Positions 45,501 through 54,474 of a stretch of DNA of 64,000 nt are shown in pieces. The translations under genes were made by a program, and so were the position numbers. The DNA is from Hygrophila difformis. Its lineage: Eukaryota > Streptophyta > Magnoliopsida > Lamiales > Acanthaceae. The DNA is taken from contig JAOANR010000004.1 of NCBI GenBank assembly GCA_030278955.1, forward strand, positions 52,765,459-52,829,458, read 5' to 3'. Each line of letters begins with the position of its first letter. The first letter of the stretch is position 1. The notes beneath the pieces are model-generated. The model worked only from the letters and a program-made list of their open reading frames with translations, searched no databases and was not told the DNA's origin.

Positions 45501-45935
45501 CTCCCTACGAGAATGAAGGTAATGAGTTTTGTGGGGGCTCAAACCGCGGCCGAAGGATGTATACTGGCGGATGTCACGGTCGGAACAATATCAATTCCGA
45601 CCATGTTCTTTGTGGTGGATGCAGAAGTTCCGTATGCGGCCCTATTAGGCCGATGCTGGATTCATACATCCCGATGTTTGCCATCAACGCTTCACCAGAA
45701 AGTATGGTTCTGGAAGAAAGATGGCACAGTAGAAGAAGTGGATGGAGATCAACCTCCATTTCCAGTCAGCTCAGCCGGACGAATTGATGCGGTGTTATAT
45801 GAAGAACCGATTCAACCATTCCTAGCAGTGGTAGGGGATCGGTACCCGCAGGTGATCGAGTGTGATTGGACAGATTTGGGGTTTGAAATCAGATACCAGG
45901 CCGATGAACGGCCAGTCGAAGAAGAAAGTAAATGA
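42573..45935 (+). CDS. gag-pro: Gypsy ORF1: Gag and aspartic protease
   Basis: 1120 aa structural polyprotein of the retrotransposon. A Gln/Pro-rich N-terminus leads into the retrotransposon Gag domain (about residues 225-345, with FEWYINLP and RFYNTS), then WCRFHGSATHSTAICGHF (about 490-515), the place of the zinc-knuckle-like motif of Tat Gags. A charged Lys/Glu/Arg-rich region follows. Near the C-terminus is a retroviral-type protease with the active-site loop FIDGGATVNIM (about 951-962) and ALLGRCW. The frame is open back into the LTR, but the first ATG after the primer site is 42573 and is taken as start. The stop overlaps the start of the pol ORF (ATGA). The repeated SVHDRLGDQ unit (about 555-620) is a small internal duplication. 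Confidence 0.93.
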   Translation: MAFEQATPAANTAARTDLPPIQEERAPEAGEFPPGFPGPSHFHNQEFSNDDLTPRFRDQVQFMVEAAVTNSVRQIEGNILAAMPAMFRAEIARSMYPMGAQQAPVAQNPPQNLHNFQQQAFRPPGGHGARPFVPPQQRYDQQQNQPPQPVVQPPAPVVQQQYAPLQQNPPQLVDRELIAEIIRTQFGNLIGQENRPMYRKPYPDYIEEQYPLPRGVKVPDFNTFSGEVGRSTIEHIGRFTAQCTRIAQNDFHKLILFSLSLTGPAFEWYINLPAGSVNTWAEMERLFHDRFYNTSPEVSVVDLTSTKQKASESVTEFMERFYAVKAQVKTMLPEHEYIQILKQNLKFAIKDRLMVTRPRTVAELTAEAIRMETYLAEQAAFKSSRSQSGRSQPIQSAASFAESLDRCEIQEEYNAEDVPALAEVARAELIIKKPMTCPALRPARGKEKEGGDESQRFYSFDLSQMDEIFDYCQKNGLLEFKGNHPQPTKDQLEAGWCRFHGSATHSTAICGHFRKLIQKHVDDGKLKFPERLMAVDKNPFPAANMVMVQPNQNKSVHDRLGDQTSSSKSSVHDRLGDQPSAQKSGVWKRLGSPKGKEKVTNVFDRLGNYEVKEWIKQSEKHQEIEVGDRSERPTLKIITNGWDSEMKLTADKQNGKTVIQITVPEEAVSPEMKKLRRPPSNTQVGRWVRNSPERRHFDQRRHDHSAWRAEGRKVPKGKGSYRTFKRRMQRLKAAAASEQEEYDMMHMEEDFPDDCSFSGGRILNRVFSARLRSESKEERKPKERQDRLKNKTEFRPKVVQPKAESEQPKEEWKPRPVRTREWKPKTTIIPNSDTPPVGQFKFDFGSSANMVTVTTEEKEEYWSDSEPAVVFCQKDGEYYGDEEPIVDFCFDKLEVFRPEAEIEKSFEEGYKAFVPEAQPGTILPPTAQMSQHVRPLYVKGWVNGRPLRRMFIDGGATVNIMPLSTLTKIGRSKEDLLPTRMKVMSFVGAQTAAEGCILADVTVGTISIPTMFFVVDAEVPYAALLGRCWIHTSRCLPSTLHQKVWFWKKDGTVEEVDGDQPPFPVSSAGRIDAVLYEEPIQPFLAVVGDRYPQVIECDWTDLGFEIRYQADERPVEEESK

Positions 45936-48900
45936 TGGAGTCACAACCGAATCAAGCGACCGAGTTCGAGTCGGCCGAACTCGGAATTTCAGATGACAGA
46001 GCAGGATGGAGCGATTTAATAGACGCAATTCCAAAGCGAACGCCGGATTTCAAAGCTCAAGACCCCTTGAAAATGGTCAATGTTGGTACAGACGAACACC
46101 CGAGGGAGATCCCGTTGAGTGCGAATCTTGATCAGCAGATGACAAGCCGATTCAAGGAGGTTCTAGTCGAATTCAAGGATTGTTTCGCATGGGACTATAC
46201 AGAGATGCCAGGATTGGAGCGGTCGATTGTAGAGCACAGACTGCCTATTAAAGAAGGATTCAGGCCGCATAAACAGCCGGCCAGGAGGGCAGCGCCCGAA
46301 ATAGTCCCAAAAATAAAAGAAGAAATAGAGAAATTGTTAGCGGCCGGGTTTGTTAGGCCAGCTAAATATGTAGAATGGCTATCAAATATTGTTCCTGTAA
46401 TAAAGAAGAATGGAAAATTGAGAGTTTGCATTGATTTCAGAAATCTTAATATAGCCACTCCAAAAGATGAGTATATGATGCCTATTGTTGACTTGTTGAT
46501 CGATTCGGCCGCAAAACAGGGGATGCTATCTTTTATGGATGGATATTCAGGATACAACCAAATTTTTATGGCCGAAGAAGACATTCACAAGACTGCATTT
46601 CGGTGCCCTGGCGCCATAGGGATATATGAATGGGTGGTGATGCCATTCGGATTGAAGAATGCAGGAGCCACATACCAGAGAGCCATGAACTATGTTTTCC
46701 ATGACCTCATAGGCGATTGTGTTGAAGTCTATATTGATGACGTCATGGTCCGATCCAAGGATATCGAAAGCCACTTGAACGATTTGCGGAAGGTATTCGC
46801 GAGAATGAGGCTGCATGGAGTCAAAATGAATCCAGCCAAGTGTGCTTTCGGAGTACAGGCAGGAAATTTTCTCGGGTTCCTGGTACATAACAAAGGAATA
46901 GAAGTTGACGCGAACAAAACCCGGGCCATCCAAGAAGCCAAACCTCCACATGATAAGAAGAGTCTACAAAAGTTTCTTGGAAAGATCGGTTTTCTGAGAC
47001 GATTCTTGGCAAATGCGGCTGGAAAGTCGAAACCACTAACCGATTTATTGAGGTTAAAGAGGGAAGAGGAGTTCAAATGGGGAATTGACCAGCAAAAAGC
47101 CTTCGAACAATTGAAGCAGGATTTGATGAATCCACCTGTGTTGGTTCCTCCAATTTTAGGACGGCCCTTGAAGTTGTATATAGCAGCAGCCGAAGAATCT
47201 ATTGGAGCATTACTGGCGCAAGAAGACGATGAAGGAAGGGATCGGGCGATTTACTATCTTAGTCGAATCCTAAGGGACGCCGAAGTAAGGTACTCGCCGA
47301 TTCATAAACTATGTTTAAGTCTTTATCATGCATGCCAGAAATTAGAATATTATATTCAGCCAAGGCAAGTGATAGTAGTAGCTTCGGTTGACATAGTTAA
47401 GATTATGATGAATGATCCGGTCAGTAGCCGAAGAATGGCCAAATGGGCCATGAAGTTAAATGCGTACGATTTGAGATATCAACCTTTGAGGGCTATGAAA
47501 GGACAGATTGTAGCCGATTTTCTGGCTGATCATGTGATGCACCCGATAACCGATGACATCGATCATCAGGGTCGGCCGAAAGAAGTTGGAGAGATAGGAA
47601 TTGTATACTTGCAACCATGGGTAATGACATTTGATGGTTCTAAAGCCGCTTCAGGAGTTGGAGCAGGGTTTACCCTACAAACGCCGGAGGGCAGGATATA
47701 CAAATATTTCGTGCAACTACCAGAGTCATATACGAACAACCAAGCCGAATATAAAGCGTTAATTTCGGGATTACAACGATTGATAGAAGAAGGAGTCAGA
47801 GCAATCATTGTCAAAGGGGACTCGCAAGTAGTTGTCCAGCAACTGCTAGGTGATTTTTCGGTTAAGAGTTCGCAGTTGATTAGATTGTATGAAGAAGCGG
47901 TTACTTTGTTAGAGGAATTTGATGAGGTGTACATTGAATACATCCCGAGAGAAAAGAACGAAGAAGCCAATGAATTGGCTCAACATGCAGCTAAATATCG
48001 GTTGATGCCGATAGCAGGAAATGTAGAAGTGCGTTTGGCCGAAACAGAGAAGGCCGAATGGATAAAAAAGATAGCACAGATATTAGAAGATCCTTCGGAG
48101 GCTAATCCAGCCGAAAAACGGAAAGCGATGGACTACGTCATAATAGGAGGATTATTATTCAAGCGTGCTATTGATGGAATATTGCTCAGATGCGTCGGAG
48201 AAGAAGACGCTAGAAGGGTAATGGGAGAGGTTCATGAAGGAGTATGTGGTGCACATCGGGCAGGAAAGTCGATGAAGTGGAGCATTATTCGGCTGGGATA
48301 TTATTGGCCGAATATGGGTCCTGATTGTGAAAGATATGCAAGAGGATGCACCGAATGTCAAAAGCATGGGCCGATTCAGAAGTTACCGGCCGAAGAATTG
48401 CATATAATGATCAAACCATGGCCATTCAGAGGATGGGCCATGGACATCATAGGAAAAATTCATCCCTCGTCGTCGAAAAGACATGAGTTCGTGCTAGTAG
48501 CAACAGATTACTTCACGAAATGGGCCGAAGCTCAGGCGTATGTCAGTATTTCACAAGAAGAGGTGATTGAGTTCATTAAGAGACGGTTGATTTATAGATT
48601 CGGGATCCCACAGACGATTTTAACAGATAGAGGGACTGTATTTGTGGGAGAAAAAGTCAAGGCCTTTGCGAACGAATACGGGATAAAAATTGTGCATTCG
48701 TCACCATATTACCCGCAAGGAAATGGACAAGCAGAGGCCACAAACAAACAGCTAATAGGAATCATAAAGAAAATGATTGAAGATCAACCAAGAAAATGGC
48801 ACGAAAAGTTATCTGAAGCACTGTGGGCTTATCGAAATGCCAAAACCTCAGCTACTGGGTTCACACCATTTCGGCTGACCTATGGAATGGATGCAGTATT

Positions 48901-49330
48901 GCCAGCCGAAATAACAGTGCCGACTTTGAGAACAAGCCAGGCGGATTCAATGTCAGCCGAACAGTATGATTGTGCAATGAAAGATGAGTTATTGGAGATA
49001 AATGCCAATCGAGTGCAGGCTTTTGAGAATTTGCAGAAAAATAAAGATATTGTGGCCGATTGGTACAATAAGCGAATTCGTCTTAAGCGATTTGAAGTTG
49101 GAGACTTAGTTTGGAAAGTTATATGGCCGCCTAAGCAAAAGGATGGCCGATTAGGTAAGTGGAGTCCCAATTGGGAGGGACCATTTATTGTTCATACAAG
49201 ATTACCGAATGGAGCGTACGTGTTGGTGGACGAAAATGGTGAGCAGATGTCAAATCCAGTTAATGCAAGATACATGAAGAAATATTATCCATCAGTGTGG
49301 GATCAAACATTAAGCGATGCGAAAAAGTAA
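45932..49330 (+). CDS. pol: Gypsy ORF2: reverse transcriptase, RNase H, integrase
   Basis: 1132 aa polymerase polyprotein. Reverse transcriptase spans about 130-330 with CIDFRNLN, the catalytic VYIDDVMV (about 266-273) and FLGFLVH. A first RNase H-like domain follows (about 400-540, ending KGQIVADFLADH). A second, archaeal-type RNase H begins MTFDGSKAASGVGAGF (about 565-690, with YTNNQAEYKAL and KGDSQVV). Integrase has the zinc-binding H-x-H/C-x2-C region (HEGVCGAH...CTECQKHG, about 766-810) and the DDE core (MDIIG, TDRGTVF, GQAEATNK; about 835-935). No stops or frame breaks. ORF2 is in a different frame from ORF1 and its ATG shares four bases with the ORF1 stop, so it needs re-initiation, frameshifting or splicing to be made. 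Confidence 0.95.
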   Translation: MMESQPNQATEFESAELGISDDRAGWSDLIDAIPKRTPDFKAQDPLKMVNVGTDEHPREIPLSANLDQQMTSRFKEVLVEFKDCFAWDYTEMPGLERSIVEHRLPIKEGFRPHKQPARRAAPEIVPKIKEEIEKLLAAGFVRPAKYVEWLSNIVPVIKKNGKLRVCIDFRNLNIATPKDEYMMPIVDLLIDSAAKQGMLSFMDGYSGYNQIFMAEEDIHKTAFRCPGAIGIYEWVVMPFGLKNAGATYQRAMNYVFHDLIGDCVEVYIDDVMVRSKDIESHLNDLRKVFARMRLHGVKMNPAKCAFGVQAGNFLGFLVHNKGIEVDANKTRAIQEAKPPHDKKSLQKFLGKIGFLRRFLANAAGKSKPLTDLLRLKREEEFKWGIDQQKAFEQLKQDLMNPPVLVPPILGRPLKLYIAAAEESIGALLAQEDDEGRDRAIYYLSRILRDAEVRYSPIHKLCLSLYHACQKLEYYIQPRQVIVVASVDIVKIMMNDPVSSRRMAKWAMKLNAYDLRYQPLRAMKGQIVADFLADHVMHPITDDIDHQGRPKEVGEIGIVYLQPWVMTFDGSKAASGVGAGFTLQTPEGRIYKYFVQLPESYTNNQAEYKALISGLQRLIEEGVRAIIVKGDSQVVVQQLLGDFSVKSSQLIRLYEEAVTLLEEFDEVYIEYIPREKNEEANELAQHAAKYRLMPIAGNVEVRLAETEKAEWIKKIAQILEDPSEANPAEKRKAMDYVIIGGLLFKRAIDGILLRCVGEEDARRVMGEVHEGVCGAHRAGKSMKWSIIRLGYYWPNMGPDCERYARGCTECQKHGPIQKLPAEELHIMIKPWPFRGWAMDIIGKIHPSSSKRHEFVLVATDYFTKWAEAQAYVSISQEEVIEFIKRRLIYRFGIPQTILTDRGTVFVGEKVKAFANEYGIKIVHSSPYYPQGNGQAEATNKQLIGIIKKMIEDQPRKWHEKLSEALWAYRNAKTSATGFTPFRLTYGMDAVLPAEITVPTLRTSQADSMSAEQYDCAMKDELLEINANRVQAFENLQKNKDIVADWYNKRIRLKRFEVGDLVWKVIWPPKQKDGRLGKWSPNWEGPFIVHTRLPNGAYVLVDENGEQMSNPVNARYMKKYYPSVWDQTLSDAKK

Positions 49331-50323
49331 AGATTTTATTGCATGAACGAATAAGTACAAAGAAGGTGCTACTTCGGCCGAAAGCGGCGTCGATAGCCCG
49401 AAATTACAATATACAAGGGAAACGTCCTGGCCTAAAGCGGCTAGAAAGAGGCAGAGGCAAATGGGATCTGAAGTGGTAGATGGCCAACATTCATTCCCAA
49501 GCCCAGATTCTTCTAGTCGGCGGGAGAAGAGATGGCTGTGCCACGAAAGCCAACTCCCAGACCAGGAAGAAGAAAATTTTAATTTGCTCCAGCAAGGATA
49601 CCCCCTTCTTAGCATTGAAGATAGGGATGAAATTCGAGGGGTATGGCCTTCGGAGCTCAGAAAATAATTCGGTCCCATAGAAAGGCGCGATTATTATTCG
49701 ACCGCCCAAGACTTTGGGACCGATATTAGTAAGATTACGACGGGTCACAACAACAAGAGGGGATAGGGCAGAGCCCAAGTATGACCGTCGGAATACATGT
49801 TGAGAAAAGTGTGAGAAGATCCCAGTGTGTATGAAGATAATAGTGAGAAGATTAGTTGAACTCGCGTTGCATATAAAAGGGGTTTTCGGTTTATAAGTAA
49901 AGGACCAACCGAAGAGCCAACGGGCCAAGGGGGCCAGGGAGGAGAAGGAATTAAAAGCATCGAGATGTTCATGACTGGTGTTTGCTAGATTACGGAACAA
50001 GAAGTGAAGAGGAGTTGGTATTTATAGAGAAGAATGGAGAGACGTCAGTTACAACAAAAAAAAAAAAAAAAGGAAACGTAAAGAAGAAAGCATTGATTAC
50101 GGAAGAAACGCTTCAAGAATCCCAATAAAGCTGTAGAAGATAATATGGTATCAGAAAATATCCTTGGGAACAGGGAAGAAAAAGGCAAAATAAGTCCGCA
50201 AAAAGACAAACATTTTATAATGGGCCGATTAGGTATACAGGGCGAATCGGCCAAAATGATAGCCAAGAGTACAGTAAAGGAGGATACTATTACATCCAAA
50301 AAAGAAAATAACAACAACAAAGT
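49331..50323. other. Spacer between pol and the antisense gene
   Basis: About 1 kb. Open frames up to 169 codons on the minus strand (50000-49491) are not recognisable. An A run lies at 50053-50071. It probably holds the convergent 3' ends of the sense and antisense transcripts. Confidence 0.45.
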
Positions 50324-53300
50324 TCAATCCCCACTCAAATCATAAGCGATGTCTTCACCGAAGTCACTGGTAAGAGGAGCGGCCGAAGTACTAGTAGAGG
50401 TCGGATCCAATACCGATTGAAACTCCCGATACGATCGAGCTTCAGCTTCGGCCGAAACCAGAGGATCATCGGGTTGAGACGAGAAAAGCTTGTCGGTAGT
50501 GTCTTCGAAAGAATCACGTGGAGCATCTAAGAAGAGAAATTAAAAGAAAAGGAAGACATAATCATCGAATATCGTCAGGATCAAAAGAACAAATTAAATA
50601 TTACCAGAATTCTTCGGATTATCCCCTGAAGGAGGATTGATGAGAAGATTATCAGAAGACATTGAAGTATTTGGCGCCGAAGGAAGTTGAATCGCGACAG
50701 CACGAATCCGATCAAGCGCCTTCTGAGTGTCTGACCACAAGTCGCGGAAAACATTAAGGACGGTATCACTGAAGGATAATCTCAAAGCAAGGTAGTCTGT
50801 TGTCTCTTTAAGACTAACAAGTTTGTCCCGCGGAGCTTGAGCAGATTTGTGGAGCTCTTTTATAAGTCCTTGCAAGTGAGCCGATTCTTGGTCAACTTCG
50901 GCTAAGGCATTCTTCACACCTTGTGCCTCATGTTGAAGACGGCTGATTTCATAGTCAATGGCAGAGAGGCGATTCAAGTAATTGGATCTGAGGCCATCAT
51001 TGGCCGACAATTGACTCATATAAGAATGGTAGTCAGAAGCATGTTTATCAAATTCCTCCCTGTGAAGGGTAAGGGAAGTATGCTCATCTTCAAGGGTTTT
51101 GCGAAAAACCAAGAGACTGTGAAGCTCCATGTCTATCCGTAATAGACAAGTGAACATTGCATCAACGACTTTGGACAAGCCAGAGACCAGAAGGTCTTGA
51201 GGAAAAGTCCGCTTGATATAAGAGATAAGCAATAGGATGGGCCTGGTCTGAACGGAGAAGGCGTTGGGTGATTCAGAAATCAAGAGATCAAGCTTATCCA
51301 AGCAGGCTTTAAAAGAACGAGGAAGTTCCGACGAAGAAGAAGCAAATGAAAGGGAAAAGAAATCATCTAGAACAGCCTTATCCGGGAAAGGTGAAGGAGG
51401 ATTAACATTGCCAACGGCCAATTCTCCCAGCCGAGTGTGTACAGGGGAGGGGTTAGGAATAGAGCCAATGGAAGAAGAGGGAAGAGCTACGGCTAAAGAA
51501 GTAGTCGAAATGGGAACAGCCGAACCAGTGTTGCCACCCTCAGGCGCTCGAGAAGTCAATCCCAGCCCCATATCGGCCGAAGGAACAGGAGTGGTACTTG
51601 AAGTGATAGCCGGGTCCTCATCAATAGGATCAAGGGCCGTAGATGAGGGATTAGGTGATTCAGAAGGGCCGGAAGAGACGGTGACTCGAAGAGCCTAGAG
51701 GAAAAAAAAAAAAAAAGGAGAGGGAGACAAATATTAAAAGGAAGATGGTGAGGAAAAAAATAAATATAGAAGAAAAGAACGGCATGAGACCTGATCAGCA
51801 GACGAGGCTGAACCCGGAAGAGGCGAACGGGCCGAACGTCGCAGCGTCTTGGGTGCCGGTTCTTTTTTCGACTTCCCTGAACCAGAAGTAGCACGTTTGC
51901 GTTTTCCGGAAGTAGCGGGAGCAGACGAAATACGCGGATGAGGGGGAAGAGAGGAAACATCATCTAAAGCAGCCCCTGCAAGACGAAAGAAAAAGGGAAA
52001 ATGTGAGAGAAGTGTACGATACACAATAAAAAGAAAGCCGAAAGACTTACTAAGTAAAGGAAGTAGAGGGTCATCCTCTTGAGAAGAGCAGGAGTAATCA
52101 GGGGCTGAACCAACAACCGAAAACATCATAATACCTGGAAAGCCGCGAGAGACAAGGAGGCTCTGCAAGTTAGTGCCAAAATTAGCATAAGAAAGAGCTT
52201 TTTCCCACCAGGTATCGAAACGCTCAGTTGAAAGACCAGGACGGATGTCGAAGGAGCGAACTTCAAAGTTGCAAATCCGGAGGGCCCAAATACGACAGAG
52301 ATTTCGGCTGTTCTCAGAGCCGAATCCTTTGAAGGATTTGCTGTATCGATTCGGGTCCCCATAGAGAGGAACAACCACATCCTGAACAAAGCCGAATTGA
52401 CGGCTAACTAAGTGAGGATTGTAAACCTCAGAAGGGATAGAGTGGTCAGGGGGGACGAACAACGAACAGTTGAAAATGTGACGAGGAATGATACAAGCAT
52501 TCCAGACTTGAGCGAACGCCTTTGGAAGAGGTCTACCGAAAGGGGGAGTGTTAATAGCCGAAACCCAACTATCCGGAGTGCCAGAATACAGGTGGCAGGA
52601 AGAAGGACTAAGTGGGGATCGGCTCATAAAATAGTAGATCCATTGTTCAGAGCGCATTTCGGGAAACCGAACCCCGAGAAGATCGTTGGCGGAAGGATGG
52701 GTAGTCTCGAAGGGTTGAGGTTCCAAAAGGGACATATCCCTGAAATGCCATACCAACCAGAGGTGAAGGAACCAAAGAGGACCATGAGACCGGCTAGAGT
52801 GGCCGTCAGCCCATCCATAAACCAAGGAAGACATGCCAGAATATAGATGTGCCAAGAAGTAGTCGGCGAGAGGCAAATGATTCTTTTTCATAAGAGCCTT
52901 GGCCAGAGGGTAGGTCTCAAAAATAACATTCTTGGCAGGGGCGCACCAAAAGAATCGGCTGAGGAAATGCATCATAAAAGCCACAGATTCGTCCTCAGAG
53001 AATTCGGCCTTATCCTCACGATACTTGCTAATCCATGAAGCAAAGGTGAGCCCAGAAACAAAACCGGTGTTCTTTGTATTAGGCTTGTCGGAGTCAGTAA
53101 CCCCTAAGACAGGCTTTCCAAGAGAAGGCAAGTCCAGAAGAAGCTTAACATCCTCGATGGTTGGAGTCATCATACCCCATGGGAAACAGAAACAGTTGAT
53201 GGATGGGTTCCAGAAGCAAAGGAGGGCCTGAATATAATTGTAAGTAGTAGGAAAGGGTTGAGTACTCAGCTTAATCAGGTGAATAATGCCAGAGTCAGTC

Positions 53301-53596
53301 CAACCTAATCCGCAATGAGGAAGGGCCCTGTCGTACCAAGCAACATGTTCCTGGGTCACCAACGGCCAAGTACTGAGAGGGCCGAAAAGCTTGACAGAGA
53401 AATAGTCCGAAAACAAGGGGATCGTCTTCGATTCCCCAAAGAGAACAGAAGCAGAAATCGTGGCCTCTGCTGAAGTCGCAAGAGGCCCAAGAGTAACGAG
53501 GGCATCATCAATAAGACGGAGCGAAGAAGTTTCAGCTAGGGAATCTTCAACATCTTTGATTTTTTGAGAGGAAGGGGAAAGAGTCGGTTGCGCCAT
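50324..53596 (-). CDS. Antisense gene in Gypsy element: plant mobile domain plus coiled coil
   Basis: Convergent gene inside the retrotransposon. Proposed exons: 53596-52051, 51975-51791, 51694-50605 and 50526-50324. All three introns are GT-AG, phases agree, and the product is about 1007 aa. The N-terminal 470 residues resemble the plant mobile domain of MAIN/MAIL1-type proteins: WYDRALPHCGLGW, LLCFWNPSINCFCFPWGMMT and TIEDVKLLLDLP are diagnostic. A basic patch KRKRATSGSGKSKKEP (about 540-555) could be a nuclear signal. The C-terminal part has a predicted coiled coil (about 775-880, e.g. LEDEHTSLTLHREEFDKH). A TTTATAA box lies on the minus strand near 53661-53668. Plant-mobile-domain genes are known passengers of Ty3/Gypsy elements, in which their role is unclear. 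The domain call is strong; the exon joins are inference. Confidence 0.8.
51976..52050 (-). other. 75-bp frame-neutral intron of the antisense gene
   Basis: GTAAGT donor (52050) and CTTGCAG acceptor (51976) bound exactly 75 bases with no stop, so retention would add 25 hydrophobic residues and keep the frame. Confidence 0.65.
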
Positions 53597-53794
53597 CGAT
53601 AAAGAGGAAAAAAGGGCGAGAAGACGAAGGGAGAGTAAATAAGCAGGAAAGAGGGAAATGGTTATAAAAACAAAGTAAGGGCAAACGAAAAGGCGTAGAA
53701 GAACGTGACCGGATATTAAGGAGGAGTTAGCGCACGAAGAGGAAGAGAGAGAGAGAAGTTACTTGGGCTCCTTCGCATGGAAGCAATTCGCCCA

Positions 53795-53809
53795 AGTAAG
53801 GAGGGCATC
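53795..53809 (+). other. Polypurine tract of the Gypsy element
   Basis: Purine-rich AAGTAAGGAGGGCATC abuts the 3' LTR and is the expected primer site for plus-strand synthesis. Confidence 0.7.
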
Positions 53810-54469
53810 TGTTGGGGCCATATGGAATAGTGGGCCGCGAAAGAGCTATTGGGCCATAAGACATGGGCCGGAAGAAAGAGGAAGTCCAAAAAGAAGAATG
53901 GGCTCGAGATTGGCAAGGCCGAAAGCACATAGTAAACCAAGGGAAGAGATCGGAGCTGATGAAGATTTCGGCCGAAATGGGTGGAAATAGCCGAAACCAA
54001 AACAACCGAATCGAAGAGAGAAAGAATTCGGCTCAGAGGAGTTAGCCGGAGAGCGGTTATTCCAGCTCCGGCTATAAATAGGGGACGACACACTCAAAAT
54101 CAGGGAGATCAATCCAACCCCCAAATTACCTTTATCAATTTTAATTCCTTGTTATCTTTACTGCTTTCTTTACAGCTTTCCTTTACAGCTTTCCTTAGAA
54201 TCTAGCCTAGTTTGTAGCGGTTACCACTTCCAAATCCACCGTTGCTCCTTAGCAGCTGGTAGTTTGGTTCTCTGTCTTTGGTGAATTCCGCCGTTGTTTC
54301 TTAACAACAGGCAGATTCTCCGTTGTATCGTGTTATTGTTGGTCAATTCAAGGAAGATTCATTCAATTGTGGGCGCATTATTGTTAATTCGAACCCGTAA
54401 TCGGTTTGATCCTTTTCCGATAGCCTCCCTTGAGGAGAAAAAGGTCCTTGGCTGCACCAGAGCCAAACA
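53810..54469 (+). repeat. 3' LTR of the Gypsy element
   Basis: 660 bp, identical by reading to 41889-42548. TATA box at about 54072-54081. Followed by GGAGT. Confidence 0.95.
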
Positions 54470-54474
54470 GGAGT

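Larger units (their letters stand above)
41889..54469 (+). mobile_element. Complete Ty3/Gypsy element, Tat lineage, with antisense gene
   Basis: 12,581-bp LTR retrotransposon with perfect target duplication GGAGT (41884-41888 and 54470-54474) and identical 660-bp LTRs. Order: 5' LTR, gag-protease ORF, pol ORF (RT, RNase H, second RNase H, integrase), a 1-kb spacer, a convergent antisense gene with a plant mobile domain, polypurine tract, 3' LTR. Two successive RNase H-type domains and a long 3' region with extra or antisense ORFs are features of the Tat clade. All ORFs are open, so the element looks autonomous and recently inserted. There is no envelope-like gene that I can see. Confidence 0.95.

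Noticed and set aside
42726..49170. Numerous minus-strand frames across gag and pol
   Set aside because: Shadows of the dense sense ORFs; none has domain content.
49491..50000. 169-codon minus-strand open frame after pol
   Set aside because: No recognisable domain, no link by splice sites to the antisense gene, lies past its stop codon.
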